Shown: piece by piece, positions 61,988-64,000 of the stretch | Layout of the letters: every line of letters begins with the position of its first letter | Position numbering within the stretch: the first letter of the stretch is position 1 | Source of the DNA: Salinimicrobium gaetbulicola | GTDB taxonomy: Bacteria; Bacteroidota; Bacteroidia; Flavobacteriales; Flavobacteriaceae | Assembly (NCBI RefSeq): GCF_042676025.1 | Contig: NZ_JBHTJP010000032.1 | Span: 1,425,073-1,489,072, forward strand | Length of the DNA stretch: 64,000 nt | Direction of reading: 5' to 3' | Translations under genes and position numbers: made by a program | Notes under the pieces: model-generated | Told to the model about the DNA's origin: nothing | The model's input: only the letters and a program-made list of their open reading frames with translations | Database searches by the model: none

Positions 61988-62905
61988 ATGAAGAGTGTAA
62001 AGTCCTTCATTAATAGTTTAGGGAAAAATTACTATCCAGATTTTTTAACAGATCCTCTTGAAGAAAATGTAGATTATAAAAGAAACTGGTTATTAGTCAG
62101 ATATCAAAAAAATAATTTCTATGAAAAGAACTTTGATAACATAAGAAGCCGTCAAGAGGATATTGTATTAGAGCTGAAAGAAAAGTTCGAGAAAGCTTTA
62201 TCTCAAATTTATTTAAAATTATCAACTGCTGATCCTAAAACTTTTGACACTTTTATAAATTTAAATATCGAGGCAACAAAACTTATTCTTAAAACCTTAA
62301 AATCAGATTTTTATATTAATTCTAAAGGGTCAAGATATTACTCAACAGTAATAGACAATTTAGAACTCGAGAATTTAAACAATAGAATTTATAAGGCAAG
62401 TGATTATCCAGAAAATGGCTCTATGCTTCAAATTATAGATAATCTGGAAAACGAAAAGAACTATTCTAGATTTGAGCCAATCAGAAGTATTTATTACTCT
62501 GAATACCACTTAGAAAGATTTAAAGTTCTAAGTTTATTACCATTAACGCTATTCCACATTGGTCGTCGATTCGTGGATGAATTAAATAAAATTCATCTAA
62601 TGATTAGCGAACTAAATGAATCAAAACAAATGTCGACTAGAATAAAGTGGTCAGGAAAAAAAACTCATATCGGATTTATATTAGGTACTCTTGCCTTGGA
62701 AGGTTATATCGAACCTCCAAAAGCAATTAGCGGAGAAATAAATTATACTGCTTTCGCCAAATTAATTAAACAACAATTTGAAGTCGAGGTTAGTGCAGAT
62801 ACATTGCGCAAATATTTAAATCCAGATGACGATAAATTTTCAGAAAGCAAGAAAACATTTGAAAAAGAAAATTTTTCAATACCACATATAAAGCAAGTAA
62901 CTTAG
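61988..62905 (+). CDS. cassette 33: cytosolic protein with RteC-like C-terminus
   Basis: This 305-residue protein is helical and charged. The segment KWSGKKTHIGFILGTLALEGYI, followed by YTAFAKLIKQQFEVEVSADTLRKYLNP, has the spacing of the C-terminal part of RteC, a regulator of excision of Bacteroides conjugative elements; in small cassettes of Bacteroidota such RteC-like pieces occur alone. The first 200 residues are not recognised. Confidence 0.65.
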   Translation: MKSVKSFINSLGKNYYPDFLTDPLEENVDYKRNWLLVRYQKNNFYEKNFDNIRSRQEDIVLELKEKFEKALSQIYLKLSTADPKTFDTFINLNIEATKLILKTLKSDFYINSKGSRYYSTVIDNLELENLNNRIYKASDYPENGSMLQIIDNLENEKNYSRFEPIRSIYYSEYHLERFKVLSLLPLTLFHIGRRFVDELNKIHLMISELNESKQMSTRIKWSGKKTHIGFILGTLALEGYIEPPKAISGEINYTAFAKLIKQQFEVEVSADTLRKYLNPDDDKFSESKKTFEKENFSIPHIKQVT

Positions 62906-62974
62906 ACGTTCCGGAACGCATTGGAACGAGTAATTTTGAGAATTCAAACTTTCTTTGTATCAAAACAAAGACGT

Positions 62975-63181
62975 ATGGAAACCTTCTTTAATAGTCCTCT
63001 TGTCCAAACTTTTATTTTTATAGTATTTATTATAATTCTATTTTGGATTATGCCCAGTGAAAAATCTAAAATAGTAGTTGCGAGGATACGAACATTGATT
63101 AATTCATTTCCATTATCAAAATTGTTTCAATTAATAATTGAAAATATAGAAAGTAAAAACTCAAAAAGGCACGGCGGCTAA
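62975..63181 (+). CDS. cassette 33: small membrane protein, stop in the R'' box
   Basis: This 68-residue protein has one helix (about residues 8-26) and a basic tail. The TAA lies in GGCTAAC of attC site 33. The start is uncertain (ATG at 62975, or a TTG at 62921). It is the second gene of its cassette. Confidence 0.5.
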   Translation: METFFNSPLVQTFIFIVFIIILFWIMPSEKSKIVVARIRTLINSFPLSKLFQLIIENIESKNSKRHGG

Positions 63182-63308
63182 CATCGGTTCATCGCAAATA
63201 ACGGGTTTAATAGAAAAAGTGTAATTTTAGAAACCAAGAAAGAAAATGGTTAATCCGACAAGTCCGCGTCCCTACTCCCGCAACTTGCGATAACCGTAAC
63301 CGTTAGCC
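63176..63308 (+). repeat. attC-like site 33 (family C)
   Basis: Crossover at 63302/63303. The arms are CGGTTCATCGCAAATAACGGG and CCCGCAACTTGCGATAACCG. Cassette 33 tail GGCGGCTAAC matches the complement of the head GTTAGCCGCA at nine of ten bases. Confidence 0.9.
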
Positions 63309-63313
63309 ACAAT

Positions 63314-63694
63314 ATGAAAAGAACATTAGTATTCATATCAATAATCTTTTTTATAAGCTGCAATTCTCGGAATATTAATCGCCTAGATAAGGAGACGATT
63401 GAATATAGTTCTCTGCCGGATGAAGTGAAAAAATCGATTTTCGACGAGACCTTCAAAGACTTGAATAATCCTACGAAATACTTCACAAAAAGAAGACAAG
63501 AAAAGTACTTTCCATGGATATATCATATTGACATTCACAGGAAAAGCGATGAGAAAATATTTGATACTGAATTAAGTGGCGAACATGGCAGTCGCTATAT
63601 CATTTACAAGGATTATCTTTTTATACCAAATCATTATAACATTTACAAGGCTGACAGTCTAGACTATACATTTACAAGATTTCGCTTAGAATAA
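63314..63694 (+). CDS. cassette 34: lipoprotein of unknown function
   Basis: This 126-residue protein has a lipobox (FFISCN, Cys near residue 16). The mature domain has YHIDIHRKSDEKIFDTEL and YIIYKDYLFIPNHYNIYKAD, a small beta domain I cannot name. The ATG is 12 bases after the crossover. Confidence 0.75.
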   Translation: MKRTLVFISIIFFISCNSRNINRLDKETIEYSSLPDEVKKSIFDETFKDLNNPTKYFTKRRQEKYFPWIYHIDIHRKSDEKIFDTELSGEHGSRYIIYKDYLFIPNHYNIYKADSLDYTFTRFRLE

Positions 63695-63767
63695 ATAGAT
63701 AATTGTGGAAGTTAGATTGAAACCTAAAAAAGATAGATTGACGAAAAGGAAAAAAATAAAATACTGT

Positions 63768-63905
63768 GGCTAACAGCGGTTAACGAAGCAAATAGCGGAC
63801 GAGCCTGCTAAAAATGACATTTTTGACTACCTTTAAAAACATCACTTAACCGGACAAATTTGCGTCCCCAACTTCCGCTACTTGCGTTAACCGGGTACGT
63901 TGTGG
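63768..63905 (+). repeat. attC-like site 34 (family A)
   Basis: Crossover at 63899/63900; cassette 34 ends GTTAGCCACA / TGTGGCTAAC match perfectly. An extra A (CGAAGCAAATAGC) enlarges the extrahelical bulge. Confidence 0.9.
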
Positions 63906-63974
63906 GCAATTAATAACAACCGAAGTTCAAATCTCTTCTTAATGTCTAACATAACTTGATAATAAAATGTAATT

Positions 63975-64000
63975 ATGACTGAATTTTGGGAATCTGCCTA
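63975..64000 (+). CDS. cassette 35: start of a gene cut by the window edge
   Basis: An ATG at 63975 opens a frame (MTEFWESA) that continues beyond position 64000. Nothing can be said about the product. It shows that the array goes on. Confidence 0.4.

Larger units (their letters stand above)
34871..64000 (+). mobile_element. integron-like cassette array, 34 cassettes plus the start of a 35th
   Basis: The crossovers (G|TT) bound the cassettes at 34870, 35453, 36012, 36879, 37531, 38105, 38744, 39348, 40133, 41262, 42001, 42673, 43342, 44134, 44949, 45720, 46349, 46895, 49138, 50492, 51553, 52315, 53076, 53970, 54723, 55392, 56392, 56918, 57307, 58438, 59400, 61150, 61916, 63302 and 63899. Mean cassette length is about 850 bp. 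All genes point away from the recombinase. In 30 of 33 readable cassettes the head GTTN7 is the exact reverse complement of that cassette's own tail N7AAC. The array runs off the right edge. Confidence 0.92.

Noticed and set aside
62906..62935. The palindrome GTTCCGGAAC after GAC as a relic attC junction inside cassette 33
   Set aside because: Only the last six bases look like an R' box; no arms or spacer are present, and the outer ends of cassette 33 pair with each other.
35324..63905. The regularly spaced repeats as a CRISPR array
   Set aside because: The units are about 130-138 bp, contain long imperfect inverted arms, are separated by whole genes and have variable outer bases that pair within each cassette. 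No cas gene is present.
35324..63905. The repeats as MITEs or REP-type elements inserted between genes
   Set aside because: There are no target-site duplications. The outer bases pair with the far end of the same cassette and not with the flank of the same repeat, and all copies have one orientation.

Overview
The window is from a member of the Bacteroidota, most probably a marine-type Flavobacteriaceae; the genus cannot be fixed from the sequence. The reasons are TAnnTTTG-type -7 promoter elements, a type IX secretion C-terminal sorting domain, a DUF2723-family membrane protein, a KorAB 2-oxoacid:ferredoxin oxidoreductase and many lipoprotein signals. It has two very different halves.

Positions 1-34.7 kb are ordinary chromosome with a clear theme. 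There is the end of an acetyl-CoA hydrolase/CoA-transferase gene, a thioredoxin plus Crp/Fnr-type regulator pair, a small membrane protein with a group III truncated haemoglobin, hemN, an AsmA-like membrane-anchored protein, a ferredoxin plus pyruvate:ferredoxin oxidoreductase (nifJ), the divergent korAB, and an 11-gene complex I operon (nuoABCDHIJKLMN) that lacks the NADH-oxidising module NuoEFG. Five promoters in this stretch carry a TGA-N6-TCA palindrome whose centre lies exactly 29.5 bp upstream of the first base of a TAnnTTT(G/A) -7 element. They drive the membrane protein/haemoglobin pair, hemN, fdx-nifJ, korAB and nuo. The cysteine-free Crp/Fnr protein encoded nearby, whose recognition helix resembles that of FNR, is the obvious candidate regulator. 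Together these genes look like one low-oxygen, ferredoxin-based energy module. After it come a cytochrome c lipoprotein, a CHASE-PAS histidine kinase with a single-domain response regulator, a lipid kinase, surE, a tRNA-Gln flanked by a 58-bp direct repeat, a large DUF2723 protein and a NodB-type deacetylase.

From 33.5 kb to the end is an integron-like system. A tyrosine recombinase gene (33551-34726) is followed after about 145 bp by an uninterrupted array of 34 cassettes plus the start of a 35th, all in the same orientation and running off the window. The cassettes are separated by sites of about 130-138 bp that have the full architecture of integron attC sites: R''/R' ends, an unpaired spacer, L''/L' boxes, extrahelical bases, a further stem and a long variable middle. 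In 33 of the 34 complete cassettes both ends can be read, and in 30 of those the 10 bases at the cassette head (GTTNNNNNNN) are the exact reverse complement of the 10 bases at its own tail (NNNNNNNAAC), as expected if every cassette once existed as a circle joined at G|TT. The recombinase has the complete R-K-H-R-H-Y catalytic set, but it lacks the insertion between the catalytic Lys and the H-x-x-R box that defines IntI integrases, and it has an N-terminal extension of roughly 90 residues. It is also co-directional with the array, not divergent from it. I think this is a large flavobacterial integron or superintegron run by a non-IntI, Xer-like recombinase.

The cassettes encode about 38 small proteins, strongly biased to the cell envelope (lipoproteins, exported proteins and small membrane proteins). 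Recognisable members include RDD, GYF_2, S9-like hydrolase, TPM, SLATT, AbiH, LprI, GNAT, a UDG-like protein and an M43 metalloprotease broken by an in-frame stop. The array is visibly more AT-rich than the left half. A 160-base N gap (61677-61836) interrupts the GNAT cassette.
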